Below, piece after piece: positions 17,135-27,200 of a stretch of 64,000 bases of DNA (position 1 is its first letter; the number at the start of each line of letters is the position of its first letter). Under the pieces are notes generated by a model. It saw only the letters and a program-made list of their open reading frames with translations. It made no database searches and was not told the origin of the DNA. The DNA is from Ignavibacteriaceae bacterium (GTDB taxonomy: Bacteria > Bacteroidota > Ignavibacteria > Ignavibacteriales > Ignavibacteriaceae): the NCBI GenBank assembly GCA_008933765.1, contig WBUK01000015.1, positions 40,158 to 104,157 on the forward strand, written 5' to 3'. The position numbers and the translations under genes were made by a program.

Positions 17135-19508
17135 ACCTTGCCGTTAACCCCGCAATTGAATCGTTAGACACTGCATCATTAATCAGATATCTGAATTGAA
17201 ATTGCAGTGAGAAATTTTTCAGAATAAAATATTGCGCTGTGGCGTCAATCGCTGTTCTTTGAATATCACCAAAAGTTGGAGATACTGCCCCGTTCAGAAT
17301 AAGTTTATTATCCATCAGGTAATATCTTGAGCCTAACACTAAAGAAGTGATATTAAAAACAGTGGTTACATTTGAAAGCCCGTTAATAATTTCGTTGCTG
17401 CTGTAGTTCAAATTAAGAGATGACTGCAGCACCTTGCTCCACTCGATAGAATAATTCAAACCGAACATGTTGTTGTTGGCGTCGAATTTGTTGATTGTGT
17501 TATCAATTCTGCCGGAAAATGAAGCATTAACGGAGAGGTTGTGGTTGTAACCGGCAAAGAAGCGGTAAGTAACCTGTGCTCCGAATCTGTTTGTGTAGTC
17601 GTCAATAGCAAAAAGTGAATCGCTTGCGGTTCTTAAAATGCCGTTGTTATTTTCATTTCTTGTGAACGATAAGATGAACCCCGGCAGATCGAACGAAGGG
17701 TAGTATGATACCGACGCGTTGAAAGTTGTGAAAGAAGTTGTAGCAAACTTCGTTTTGTTACGGTTATCTTTCAGGTTTTCGTAGCCGAGTGTAACAAACA
17801 ACTTGTTATCCAAGAGTGAAACCCTGTCGAAAATGTTAATTCCCGAAACATCAGTTCTTAAGTAGTTATTACCGAACGAAAAATAATCGAACCCGCGGCT
17901 GATATATGAACCTTTAAGATAGTTACCGAAGTAATTTAACGACAGGCTTGCTTCGTATGCCAAAGAAGAAAGTTCTTCCGGCTTCAACGGGGAAAGGAAC
18001 TGGTTAAAAGTGATAAACTGGTTGATAATATCTTTAATTTTCTTGATATCATCAGAACTACCGCCGAAAATTTTCCCTTCGCCGAAAAGTTTATCGATAG
18101 TTGAATCGGCAATAGTACCGGTTGCAATATCTTTGTTAATTACAGAGAAAGCACCCTGCCCGTAGAGCTGTATGTTTCCGTCGTCAAAATTAAGAGCGAG
18201 GTCGGTACCAACGACTAAGTTTTCCTGCGGACCTCTTGTATAAGCAGCCGAAGCATAGTCATCTTTCGAATGCAAATAGGTTAAGCCGAACTTAAAGGTT
18301 TCACCGGCGGTAAAGTAAGGGTTTATCGCCAGCACATCCCTTTTGAAGGTTCCCTGCTTAATTTCAGCAATACTTCCGTCTGATAACTTCATTAAGTTGG
18401 GACCCAACAATGAAGAGTTAGGCGGCAATATATTGAGAATCGATCCGTCTATTCCTCTGTTAATTTCGCCATAAGAAGCCTGCAGATTAAAGAAACCTAA
18501 GTGAATCGAGCCGTTAACGCCACGAACCCTTTTACCGTTCATTATCAGTGATTGGTAACTTGGTGTATAGTCACCACCGATGATATTGAAATATTCGTTA
18601 GAAATGCTGACTTTATATCTGTTGTAAGGCTGCAGGTAGCCTTTTTCTTCAGAAGTTGCATAGACCGAGGCGTCCAAGTCAAAGCCGCCGTATGTTGCTT
18701 TTCCATCAAACGAAAAATTGTTATACCAGTTATTGTTATCGCGAACATTTTCGTTTCGTGACTCAGCGCGAACATTAAAGAAATATTTGAAAGAAGTACC
18801 TTCAACCCTGCCGCCCAATTCATCGGTGACATCAAAACCTGAGTACAAGGAGTGATAAGCAGTTCCGTCTTCTTTGTAGAGTTCAACTCTCATCGAGTTA
18901 ACAGAGCCTTTTTTTAGGTTAGAAGCAAGTTCCTCTCCGGCAAGAATGATAAGGTCATCAGCAAACAAAGCAGAAGAAGTAACATCAGTGCCGTTGATAT
19001 AAATTTTAGTTTTGGTTTTGTCAACAGATTCGTCCGCTTTTAAAAGCGAAAGAGTTATAAGTGCCTCATCTGCAGAGAGTTCCGTACCCGGATCGGGGCT
19101 TAGAACCAACACTTCGTCATCTTTTTCTGATCTGGGCTGAACCTGCACCATCAAGTAATTTTGGTTTACGGCGTCAATTGGGTAATATTCGGTTGTGTTG
19201 TTTCTGGTGGAAACAATAAAATAGTATTCGAGTGAAGGGACTTTAATTTTTTCCCCCGGAATAGTAACCTCAGCTTTGGGTCCCCAGATATCCATCTCGA
19301 CTCTTACGAACTCCGATGCGCCGAAAACACGATATGCGAGAGTTATCTCGGAAATATCATTAGTGTTGAGCAGGTCAGCTTTAAAAGTGAGTGCTGCTCC
19401 CTCTTTTGCATCTGACAACTTAACGCTCGAGATATAATTGCTGACCTGAGCAAATAAAGCCACCGGAAAAAATACAAAAAGGCTTATCTTAAGTAGATGT
19501 CTTAACAT
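17121..19508 (-). CDS. Predicted outer-membrane beta-barrel with Ig-like N-terminus
   Basis: A 795-aa exported protein of no family I can name. After a signal peptide (FFPVALFAQ) there are two Ig-like regions (about 20-135 and 140-235), then from about 240 onward alternating-hydrophobicity strands typical of a large outer-membrane barrel, ending ...LTARYEFR with the aromatic C-terminal residue expected for BAM substrates. A central segment GGDYTPSYQSLIMNGKRVRG (near 310) is a conserved-looking turn. There is a good GGAGG site before the ATG. It overlaps the CHASE2-cyclase gene, so the barrel and the cyclase are probably functional partners. Confidence 0.7.
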   Translation of the reverse strand: MLRHLLKISLFVFFPVALFAQVSNYISSVKLSDAKEGAALTFKADLLNTNDISEITLAYRVFGASEFVRVEMDIWGPKAEVTIPGEKIKVPSLEYYFIVSTRNNTTEYYPIDAVNQNYLMVQVQPRSEKDDEVLVLSPDPGTELSADEALITLSLLKADESVDKTKTKIYINGTDVTSSALFADDLIILAGEELASNLKKGSVNSMRVELYKEDGTAYHSLYSGFDVTDELGGRVEGTSFKYFFNVRAESRNENVRDNNNWYNNFSFDGKATYGGFDLDASVYATSEEKGYLQPYNRYKVSISNEYFNIIGGDYTPSYQSLIMNGKRVRGVNGSIHLGFFNLQASYGEINRGIDGSILNILPPNSSLLGPNLMKLSDGSIAEIKQGTFKRDVLAINPYFTAGETFKFGLTYLHSKDDYASAAYTRGPQENLVVGTDLALNFDDGNIQLYGQGAFSVINKDIATGTIADSTIDKLFGEGKIFGGSSDDIKKIKDIINQFITFNQFLSPLKPEELSSLAYEASLSLNYFGNYLKGSYISRGFDYFSFGNNYLRTDVSGINIFDRVSLLDNKLFVTLGYENLKDNRNKTKFATTSFTTFNASVSYYPSFDLPGFILSFTRNENNNGILRTASDSLFAIDDYTNRFGAQVTYRFFAGYNHNLSVNASFSGRIDNTINKFDANNNMFGLNYSIEWSKVLQSSLNLNYSSNEIINGLSNVTTVFNITSLVLGSRYYLMDNKLILNGAVSPTFGDIQRTAIDATAQYFILKNFSLQFQFRYLINDAVSNDSIAGLTARYEFR

Positions 19509-19612
19509 AATGGTAAACCTCCGGGTTAAAATGAAGAATTTTGATTAAAAAAATAAAAAACAAACTGAATTTACAAAATTGCGGTAATAAAATATAGAAA
19601 TGAGCAAAAAAA

Positions 19613-19649
19613 AAAGCCGCCAATCAAAAAAATAATGAAAGGCGGCTTT
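19613..19649 (-). terminator. Rho-independent terminator after the FecR gene
   Basis: On the minus strand AAAGCCGCC (19649-19641) pairs with GGCGGCTTT (19621-19613), followed by a run of T. It lies 15 bases after the fecR-like stop, between that gene and the 795-aa barrel gene, so the minus-strand cluster has at least two transcription units or partial read-through. Confidence 0.8.
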
Positions 19650-19663
19650 CTTCATAAGGGATT

Positions 19664-20341
19664 TTAATCTGTCAGATATTCGATAATCAAGTCACCCTGT
19701 GGTGTCTTAAGAATCACTTTTCTCACATTAGTTTTGGTTGAGTTATTGTATTCTTGTTTTTGTTTTTCGGTCATTTCACCGGCTTGAATTGTACCATCAG
19801 AAGTAACAGTACAGCCCATTCCTTCCTGGAGTTCATAGGTATCTTTTTTACCAAGTTGTGCCTCGCAGAAAAGCTTTCCTTCCATCAGGTAAACATTAGT
19901 AGTGTCGTTATCGTATCCGAAAAGAAATTCAGTACCACGAACCGACGCCACGAGTGTCGGGGATTTAACTTTGAAATCTTGCTGGTCTTGTTTGGTAACC
20001 GAAGCGTTAACCGTCCCTTTGCCGATATCAACAGTTTTAGAGACATTTTTACCATTTTTCGTGACGGAAATTGTTACCTGAGAATTTTCTCTGACTTTCA
20101 GGACGGAATTGTCGGTAAATTTAAGAACAATAAGAGCTTTCCCGGAAGTTTTCACCATATCGTTGGTTGAAAGCGCCTGCCCGACCTTCAAGGTAGTCCA
20201 GCTTCCTGAAGCCGGTTTATATTGAGCGGAATTAACCACTTTTGTAACCACCGCAGCCGGAGCCGGCGGCATTTCCGTTGCGCCGGAAAGAAAGAAGACC
20301 GCAAACGAAAGGATGCAAAAATTTACAAAATATTTTTTCAT
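19664..20341 (-). CDS. FecR-domain exported protein
   Basis: A 225-aa protein with signal peptide (LSFAVFFLSGATEM) and a periplasmic FecR domain (about 35-190): WTTLKVGQALSTNDMVKTSG, VLKFTDNSVLKVREN, FKVKSPTLVASVRGTEF and VYLMEGKLFCEA. Unlike classic FecR anti-sigma factors it has no cytoplasmic N-terminal region and no internal TM helix, and no ECF sigma gene is adjacent. It is thus a stand-alone periplasmic FecR fold, a type often seen beside CHASE2 and CHAT proteins. A terminator follows its stop. Confidence 0.85.
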   Translation of the reverse strand: MKKYFVNFCILSFAVFFLSGATEMPPAPAAVVTKVVNSAQYKPASGSWTTLKVGQALSTNDMVKTSGKALIVLKFTDNSVLKVRENSQVTISVTKNGKNVSKTVDIGKGTVNASVTKQDQQDFKVKSPTLVASVRGTEFLFGYDNDTTNVYLMEGKLFCEAQLGKKDTYELQEGMGCTVTSDGTIQAGEMTEKQKQEYNNSTKTNVRKVILKTPQGDLIIEYLTD

Positions 20342-20358
20342 GGAATTACTCTCTGAAC

Positions 20359-21405
20359 TTATTGCTGAATGTAAATATTGCTTAAAATATCAGGATTTGC
20401 AATGATCATGTTAAGAATATTCAAAAATTCGTTAACATTAATTGACTGCCCTGCGTCACCCTGATAACCGGTGATTGACGAACCATATTGCACAAGGAAT
20501 TGCTGCACTTCGGGGGAAACTAAGTTTGGAGGCAGAAACGACATCAGCGATGTAATCAGCTGGGCAACAACTGATGATTGCGGAGCGTCAGGGTTAGCAA
20601 TCTGGAAAAGAATTATGTTACTGTTTAATTCCTGAACGGACTGTGCACCCGGAACAACTGCAGTTACCCTTACAACCACGAAATCACCGGGACGCCATGG
20701 GTTTTGCGACTGCAAAGAAGCAAGGTTGTTAACCTGTGTTACACTTCCTACATCAACATTTTCTATACAAGGTATTCCATTTTCAAGTGCTGCTTCGAGT
20801 GAAGCGGGAATGGAAGTAACGCGCACAGCTTTAATTCTGTATGAAGTGGCACCAATAACCGGATTCCATGAAGCGGGCACGGCATTCTCGGGGTACGACA
20901 TTAACTGAACCGGTTGTATCATAGCAAGAGTAGCCGTTGGGTTGGTGAACTCTCTGTTTTCGGTAGCAGCACCAAGAAAGTTTCCGTTTGCATCGTATAA
21001 TTCCACAGTGATTCTATAACTACCTACCGTAACACCTTTTGCCAGTGCATCCTGCAGCAAATCGTTATTTGATGTTTCATCAAAAACTGTGATCTCTGAG
21101 TTACACAGATCGGTACTGTAGAAATCCCGGATCGTGAAAGGGTTAGTCTGCATTCTATAGACTTCTGAATAGTTATTTTTCCCTATATCTTTCCATTCAA
21201 ATTTTGCTTTAATATAGCCTTGAATACCTTTAGGATTCAGGCGAACAAGGAACACTTCCGGTGCTCCGCACAAATCTTTAGCGTTAATGAATTGTGTTAA
21301 GTCCACCGTTGGCAGTGGGTTCACAATCTGAATCTGCACTGCCTGAGAGAATGCAGAAAAAGAGAGCAAAAGAGAAAAAACAATGATGATCATTCGATTT
21401 TTCAT
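20359..21405 (-). CDS. Exported protein of unknown function, FN3/Ig-like
   Basis: A 348-aa protein with a clear signal peptide (IIIVFSLLLSFSAFSQ). The middle (about 165-265) resembles a fibronectin-type III or Ig-like sandwich (PASWNPVIGATSYRIKAVRV). Two cysteines in the N-terminal domain and one near 211 could form disulfides. The last 70 residues are Gln/Ser/Leu-rich and predicted helical. No family recognised. GGAGG precedes the ATG. It starts the minus-strand cluster and is 17 bases upstream of the FecR gene, and is divergent from the CHAT genes. Confidence 0.65.
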   Translation of the reverse strand: MKNRMIIIVFSLLLSFSAFSQAVQIQIVNPLPTVDLTQFINAKDLCGAPEVFLVRLNPKGIQGYIKAKFEWKDIGKNNYSEVYRMQTNPFTIRDFYSTDLCNSEITVFDETSNNDLLQDALAKGVTVGSYRITVELYDANGNFLGAATENREFTNPTATLAMIQPVQLMSYPENAVPASWNPVIGATSYRIKAVRVTSIPASLEAALENGIPCIENVDVGSVTQVNNLASLQSQNPWRPGDFVVVRVTAVVPGAQSVQELNSNIILFQIANPDAPQSSVVAQLITSLMSFLPPNLVSPEVQQFLVQYGSSITGYQGDAGQSINVNEFLNILNMIIANPDILSNIYIQQ

Positions 21406-21681
21406 GGGTCCTCCGTTGATTATTAAAACTCAGTGATACAATCCACAGAATACTGTGAAAAAGAATTTGAATTCTAAATATTCTTGATTAAATTGTATAA
21501 ACGATTATTGCACACTTATAAAGTACGAAATAACCAAAACTTACAATGCCAAATTATGGACGATAAATCAACTTATTTGTGATACAGGTTTAAAAAGCCA
21601 ATGAACTTGACTGAGATCACAAACAATAGTAAAATAAAATCTCCGGCAAACAATTTAATAAATATTCATAAGATTTCCTCA

Positions 21682-24126
21682 ATGAAAAAAAATTTCTTTT
21701 TAGTTTTTTTGTTTTTTCAGGTGGTTTTTGCCGGTCCGGGGGATGCCGGCAAATTAGTTGATCAGGCGAAAGCTCTGTTGGATCAGGCAAAGTATCAGGA
21801 AGCGGAAAAGATTATCATACAAGCACTTGAGGCGTCTGATAAAGAAAAAGACAACTATAACTTAGTTCGGAGCACCAAACTGCTCGGTACGCTTTATTAC
21901 AACTATCGGGAACTTGCCGCAGCTGAAAGTTTTTTTGAGTTGGCTGATTCGTTAGTCAGCGCTTTTTTCCCGGGTAAACTTACCCCCGAAATTGAAGAAG
22001 AACTTTACAACATCAGGAACAATCTTGCGATTACTCTAATGGAATCAGCCAGGAAGTCTTCTGTTTCAGGCAACCTTCAAAAAGCTGAGGATATATTCAC
22101 GGATGTTCTTGATTACTACAAAGAACAAAACAACGACGCAGGAATTGCTGCCGTGCTTTCGAATTTGGGAATACTTTACAGGTTAGACGCTGTTTCCGAC
22201 CCTGAAGGTGATAATTTTGCCGGCACTTTGCGCGACGCATTGGATGTTCTTGAAAAAGCTGAGGATTATGCGGATAGAACCGGGGATAAAAACCAATTGA
22301 GTAACATTTGGTCAAATCGGGGGATAACCTATCAGTTGCTCGGCATGTTGGATAGCGCCGCATATTTTCTTAAAAAAAGCATCACTGAGTTTGGCGAAAC
22401 CGGTAACGAATACTGGGCTTCCATAACTTCTCTCAGGCTTGGATATCTTTACATAGAAACGGCTGCCGTAAATGAGAAGGATTCAGCTTTAAGAGGTGAA
22501 GGGATTAAATTATTAAGAGAGAATATTTTGAAATTAGAGGATTTCCGCTCGAAATTGGGTGATGAAAGGGGTAGAGCGCTTTTCTTGGATGACCTCACAA
22601 ACTACTATGTGTTGCTAATTAACGAGCTTTTTAAGGATAAAGATACCGAGGGGATGTTTAACCTTGCGGAGATGGTTAAATCACGCTCTTTCATTGATAT
22701 GCTTTCAACCAAGGCTTCGGGGTTGGAAGAGAACATACCGGAAAATCTAAAAACACTTTTAGCCGAAAAAAAAGAGATTGAAACCATTTTTAGGGATTCG
22801 CTTTGGGTGTTTGCTTACACACAAAATTTTGAACGGTTCATTTCGTTAGTTAACGAATACTCAAAGATTTATCAGGAGCAGGAAGAACTTCAACCAAACC
22901 TGCAGACATTAGTGAGCGAAGAAACGATTAAATTACACGATTTTCAGAAATTGCTCGACGACAGCACTGCCGTTGTTGAGTTTTTTGTCGGGAATAGTGC
23001 CGTTTATTCATTTTTAATAACCAATAAATCAGCTGAGGTATTCAGAGCGAAAGATACACCGCAGAGAATCGATTCTCTCGTTACAAAAATTTTGGCGGAT
23101 ATAGAGGAATTTTCCAACAAGAGGGAAAGATTCGTTTCGTTAGAGGCAATCAACCACCGGTTTGATGACCTTGACAGCGCCGACTATGCACGGATGTGGT
23201 TCAACTCAAATGCGGACAGAGCGCTTCAATATCAACTGTTTAATTTATATCAAAATATCATTGGAAATGCTGCAAATAAAACCCTGCGGGACTATCGCAG
23301 GGTGATAGTTATTCCGCACGGGTTTTTGCACAGTATGCCGTTTGCCGCATTGGTTTCAGATTTTGGGAACCTTGATAACACGAACAGCCGGCATATAGCC
23401 CGCCCAAAATACTGGATAGAAGAAAAGGAGATACTTACAATTCCTTCCGCCTCTTCACTGCCATTTCTGCTAAAATCGGGCAGAGATGACGACGGTACGA
23501 TAATGATAATCGGCAACCCGGTTTACCCGACGAAAGACCCGACACTTCCCTTTGCAGAGAAAGAGGCTAAAAGCATTGCAAAGCATTTTGACCCTGAGAA
23601 AACTCTGTTGCTGATTGGGCAAGACGCTACTGAAACAAAGATTAAAAAAGAAGCAAAGAATTTTGATATTATCCACTTTGCAACACACGGCGTGTATAAA
23701 GATGATGCGCTTCAAAGCTACATTCTTTCTACGAAAACTGACACTGATGATGGGTTTTTAAGAGCTTCGGAAATTTTTAAGATGAAACTTAATTCAAATC
23801 TCGTAGTATTAAGTGCATGTCTTTCCGGTAAAATTGGTTCATTCGGAAAAACTGAACATATTTTTACAACAGACGATTTAACCGGCTTAACGAGGGCGCT
23901 TTTATACGCCGGTTCGGCAAATGTACTGGGAACTTTATGGTCGGTCAGTGACCAGTCAACCGGATATATGATGGAAAAGTTTTACCATGCCTATCGGGAT
24001 GAAAAGAAGTCGATCCTTCAGTCGATGCGTGAAGCCCAATTAGCAGTAATGAATTACCCAATAAACAGCGACTGGAGCCACCCGTTTTACTGGGCTCCTT
24101 TTATTTTAATTGGTTCGCCCCGATAG
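21682..24126 (+). CDS. Exported TPR-CHAT protein (caspase-like fold), 814 aa
   Basis: Starting at ATG 21682 the protein has a signal peptide (KNFFLVFLFFQVVFAG), about eight TPR-like helical repeats (30-330) and a C-terminal CHAT domain (about 520-814). The CHAT caspase-fold dyad is visible: His669 in IIHFATHG and Cys713 in VVLSACLSG, with the family ending FYWAPFILIGSPR. The TTG/ATG-rich frame before 21682 (back to 21601) adds a polar stretch that would bury the signal peptide, so I reject it. CHAT proteins can be peptidases (such as the Craspase protease Csx29) but most are uncharacterised. Export is unusual for a CHAT protease. Next to a second, larger CHAT gene. Confidence 0.88.
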   Translation: MKKNFFLVFLFFQVVFAGPGDAGKLVDQAKALLDQAKYQEAEKIIIQALEASDKEKDNYNLVRSTKLLGTLYYNYRELAAAESFFELADSLVSAFFPGKLTPEIEEELYNIRNNLAITLMESARKSSVSGNLQKAEDIFTDVLDYYKEQNNDAGIAAVLSNLGILYRLDAVSDPEGDNFAGTLRDALDVLEKAEDYADRTGDKNQLSNIWSNRGITYQLLGMLDSAAYFLKKSITEFGETGNEYWASITSLRLGYLYIETAAVNEKDSALRGEGIKLLRENILKLEDFRSKLGDERGRALFLDDLTNYYVLLINELFKDKDTEGMFNLAEMVKSRSFIDMLSTKASGLEENIPENLKTLLAEKKEIETIFRDSLWVFAYTQNFERFISLVNEYSKIYQEQEELQPNLQTLVSEETIKLHDFQKLLDDSTAVVEFFVGNSAVYSFLITNKSAEVFRAKDTPQRIDSLVTKILADIEEFSNKRERFVSLEAINHRFDDLDSADYARMWFNSNADRALQYQLFNLYQNIIGNAANKTLRDYRRVIVIPHGFLHSMPFAALVSDFGNLDNTNSRHIARPKYWIEEKEILTIPSASSLPFLLKSGRDDDGTIMIIGNPVYPTKDPTLPFAEKEAKSIAKHFDPEKTLLLIGQDATETKIKKEAKNFDIIHFATHGVYKDDALQSYILSTKTDTDDGFLRASEIFKMKLNSNLVVLSACLSGKIGSFGKTEHIFTTDDLTGLTRALLYAGSANVLGTLWSVSDQSTGYMMEKFYHAYRDEKKSILQSMREAQLAVMNYPINSDWSHPFYWAPFILIGSPR

Positions 24127-24226
24127 GTATAATAAAAATGTTCTTTTGAAAAAAATAGTATTTTGAAAAAGTTTTTTTTACTCATAGAAACAGGTTCACC
24201 TCTATAAATTGAGAGAGAAAAAAGAT

Positions 24227-27200
24227 ATGAAAAAACCGGCACTTGCATTAATCTTCGTTTTGACTGTTGGGCTGTTTTCCGCTGCGTCATTCAATCCCAA
24301 AAACGGAAAAGAAACCGGTGTTAACAAGCAGCCTTCCGGTAGTGTTGAAACGCAATTTGTTGCAGCAAAAGGTGCAACTGCGTTACAGCCGGCGCACATA
24401 GAGTCCGATTCACTGATAAACGAATTCAACAGAGCGCTTGAAAAATTTAACTCTAAAGATTATGTTGCGGCAATTCATATCTGGTATGGGATACTTCCCG
24501 GGCTGGTTGCCGAAAGAAACTACGCTGATTATATAATATCTGCGCAGAACATAAGTGCAGCTTACAGCAACCTGAAAAAGTTGGATTTACTTTTAGACTG
24601 GAAAAAGCACGCCCTGGAGTTTGCTCTCTCAAAAAACGAAATCGCATCTGTTGAAAACTGTTTTGATGACCTGGTTAAAACTTATTACAACGACTTCAGT
24701 ACAGGCGCGCCGGCGTTAAAATATACTAAAGAAGCCTTAACTTATTTTAAAAAAGTAGGTGATACAGCAGCCGTTGCCAAATATCAAGGTTGGGAGGATG
24801 AAATTAACCAGTTTCAGGAGGCAGTTACCGCTAAGATAAAAGAAGATGAAAACCTAAAAAAGAATGAAACTGCTCCTGATAAGTTAGCAGAGTACTCGCT
24901 GAGGTTAGGAGGTTTTTATAGTTTTATCGGTGATTACGAAAAAGGAAGGGATAATTACCTTACAGCGTTAAAATTAAACGGAGAGAACGGACCCGATTCT
25001 GTAGCTTCTGATGCGTTGTTTGGTTTGACTAATCTTGATATGGTCGTCAAACATTTACGCGACACAAAATTTACCGCGCTATGGCAGGTTCCTTCTTCAG
25101 GAAGCATAATTAAACTATTTTCACTTCAGAAAATCGATTATGTTACTGCAGATTCAGCCGTTATTTTAGTTAACGGCGGTAAATATGACAACATTTTGCC
25201 CGAATCTAAAGTTGAGATTTGGGCGTGTATTTACCCATCACTTCCTGATCACAATGTCTATCATCTTGCGAATGGAAAAATTTTAGAGTCGGGGGATTAT
25301 ACAACCAAAGTTGGGGTTAAGATATTAGCTCCTGACAAACCGCAAAGAAAGGTTTTTGTGGTTGATTACGCATACATCCGGGTAGCGGTGCCGGAGCAGG
25401 AACCATCACCTGTAAAAATGGTGGCAGGATATGGGGTTAATTATTACGATTTCGGGCGAAATCAGTTATATAGTTCTAATGTTCTGAATAAAATAAACGA
25501 TAAAAAAATCGAGCGGAAAATTAACCGGATATTCTTAGATGATTTTGAAGAAGTAGCAGACGCCGTCGATGATTTAGTGAAAAAAGACCCCGAAAACTAC
25601 GGCAACGCTGACCGCGGTACTTTTAAGGGGCTTAACTCGGCTGAAGCCGTCCGGAAATCAACGGCTGAAAATGTTGACGATTTCTTCATGTATATTAACG
25701 ATTTCCCGGGCACATATCTCGGTCTTTCAAAACGATTTGTAGATGATTATTTCGGCTGGATTGCTTCTGAAACGCCTGCCGGAAAAACTAAAATCAGCAA
25801 ATTGATTTTGAAAGCGCAAAATGAAGAAGAACTAAAAAAGATTTTTTACACCGACAGTTCGTCGATCAGAAAAAATAATATGGTTCAGGATTTTACCGAT
25901 TCATCCGACGCATTATACCCAATTGGAGAATTGGAAAAAGCCGGCAAATATTCCCTGGCTGCGGTCAGTTTTGCAGATTGGTTGGGCGACCGGGACTTAA
26001 TGAAATCAGCGTGGCTTTCACGAGGGTTATATCTGAAGCAAATTCAGGGGCAAAAGGGTGTTCTTGAGGCGTATTATAAAAGTTTAGGCTATGCCAAAGA
26101 ATTGAACGATCGTCCTTACATCGCTATCGATTACCACAATATTGCAGTGTTTTTATCCGACGCAGAAAAATACGAGGAGGCAATTTCTTATTTCGACAGC
26201 AGCATCGCCGTGAGGAAAACAATAATTAAAGAGTCGCCTTCTGACTGGAATTGGGAGAGGCTCGGCAGTTCATACTGGGGGAAGGCTTACGCTTTATCAG
26301 GTTTGGATAAATACGGTGAAGCGGTTGAGTGTTACGAACTCTCTTTGGCTGCGTACGACTCTTCTAAAAGCAGCACAAATTTTGAGGATAAAATAGTTGT
26401 AATGCGCAACATTGCCGATGTCTATACAAAAATGGGGAATAATCGGAGAGCAATGGAGATTTACGAACAAGTTCTAAAAATCGCCACGGAATTGAATATT
26501 ACCGATCGGGAAGCACAGGCATATTTTGACATTGGCTATGCACTTTTTGCGCTTGGTGAGTACAAAAATGCAATTTCTTACTATGAAAAAAGCTACAGCA
26601 AATATTTGGAATTGCAGCAATATGATGATGCCGGGTTATGCCAGTCAAATATTGGTCAGTCGGAGTGGAATCTTGGCAATTTTGTAAAAGCGATTGAAGC
26701 CCACAATAAATCAATTGAACTGCGTGAAAGATCGGGAAACAAAGCGGATCAGGCTTTTTCGTACGATAAATTGGGTGCGCTTTATACACAACAGGGCGAC
26801 GCTGATAAAGCGATGGAATGTTTCACCAAAGCTTTAGAATTATATCAGATGCAAAACGATGAAAGCGGTATGGCTGTTGTGTATGACGATATTGGTGCGA
26901 TGTATAAAAAACTCAATAATTTTCAGAAAACTTTTGAATATCTGAACAAAAGCCTTGAACTGAAAGAAAAACTTAAAGATAAATTCGCCATTGCTGCTAA
27001 TTACAGCGAGCAGGGGCTTGCCTATATGTCGTTTAACGATGTTCAAAACTCACAGATTTGGCTGCAAAAATCGTTGGAACTCAACTTAGTGCTGAACAAC
27101 AAATTGGATGCAATTTATTGTATGCTGAACTTGGGACAGTTGCAATATGGGTATCGCAGCAATTTCGACTCGGCGATGGTTCTTTTTGATGATGCTTTGG

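Noticed and set aside
24209..24226. TTG 24209 as start of the giant CHAT protein
   Set aside because: It adds six charged residues before the signal peptide; ATG 24227 has a purine-rich site in place.
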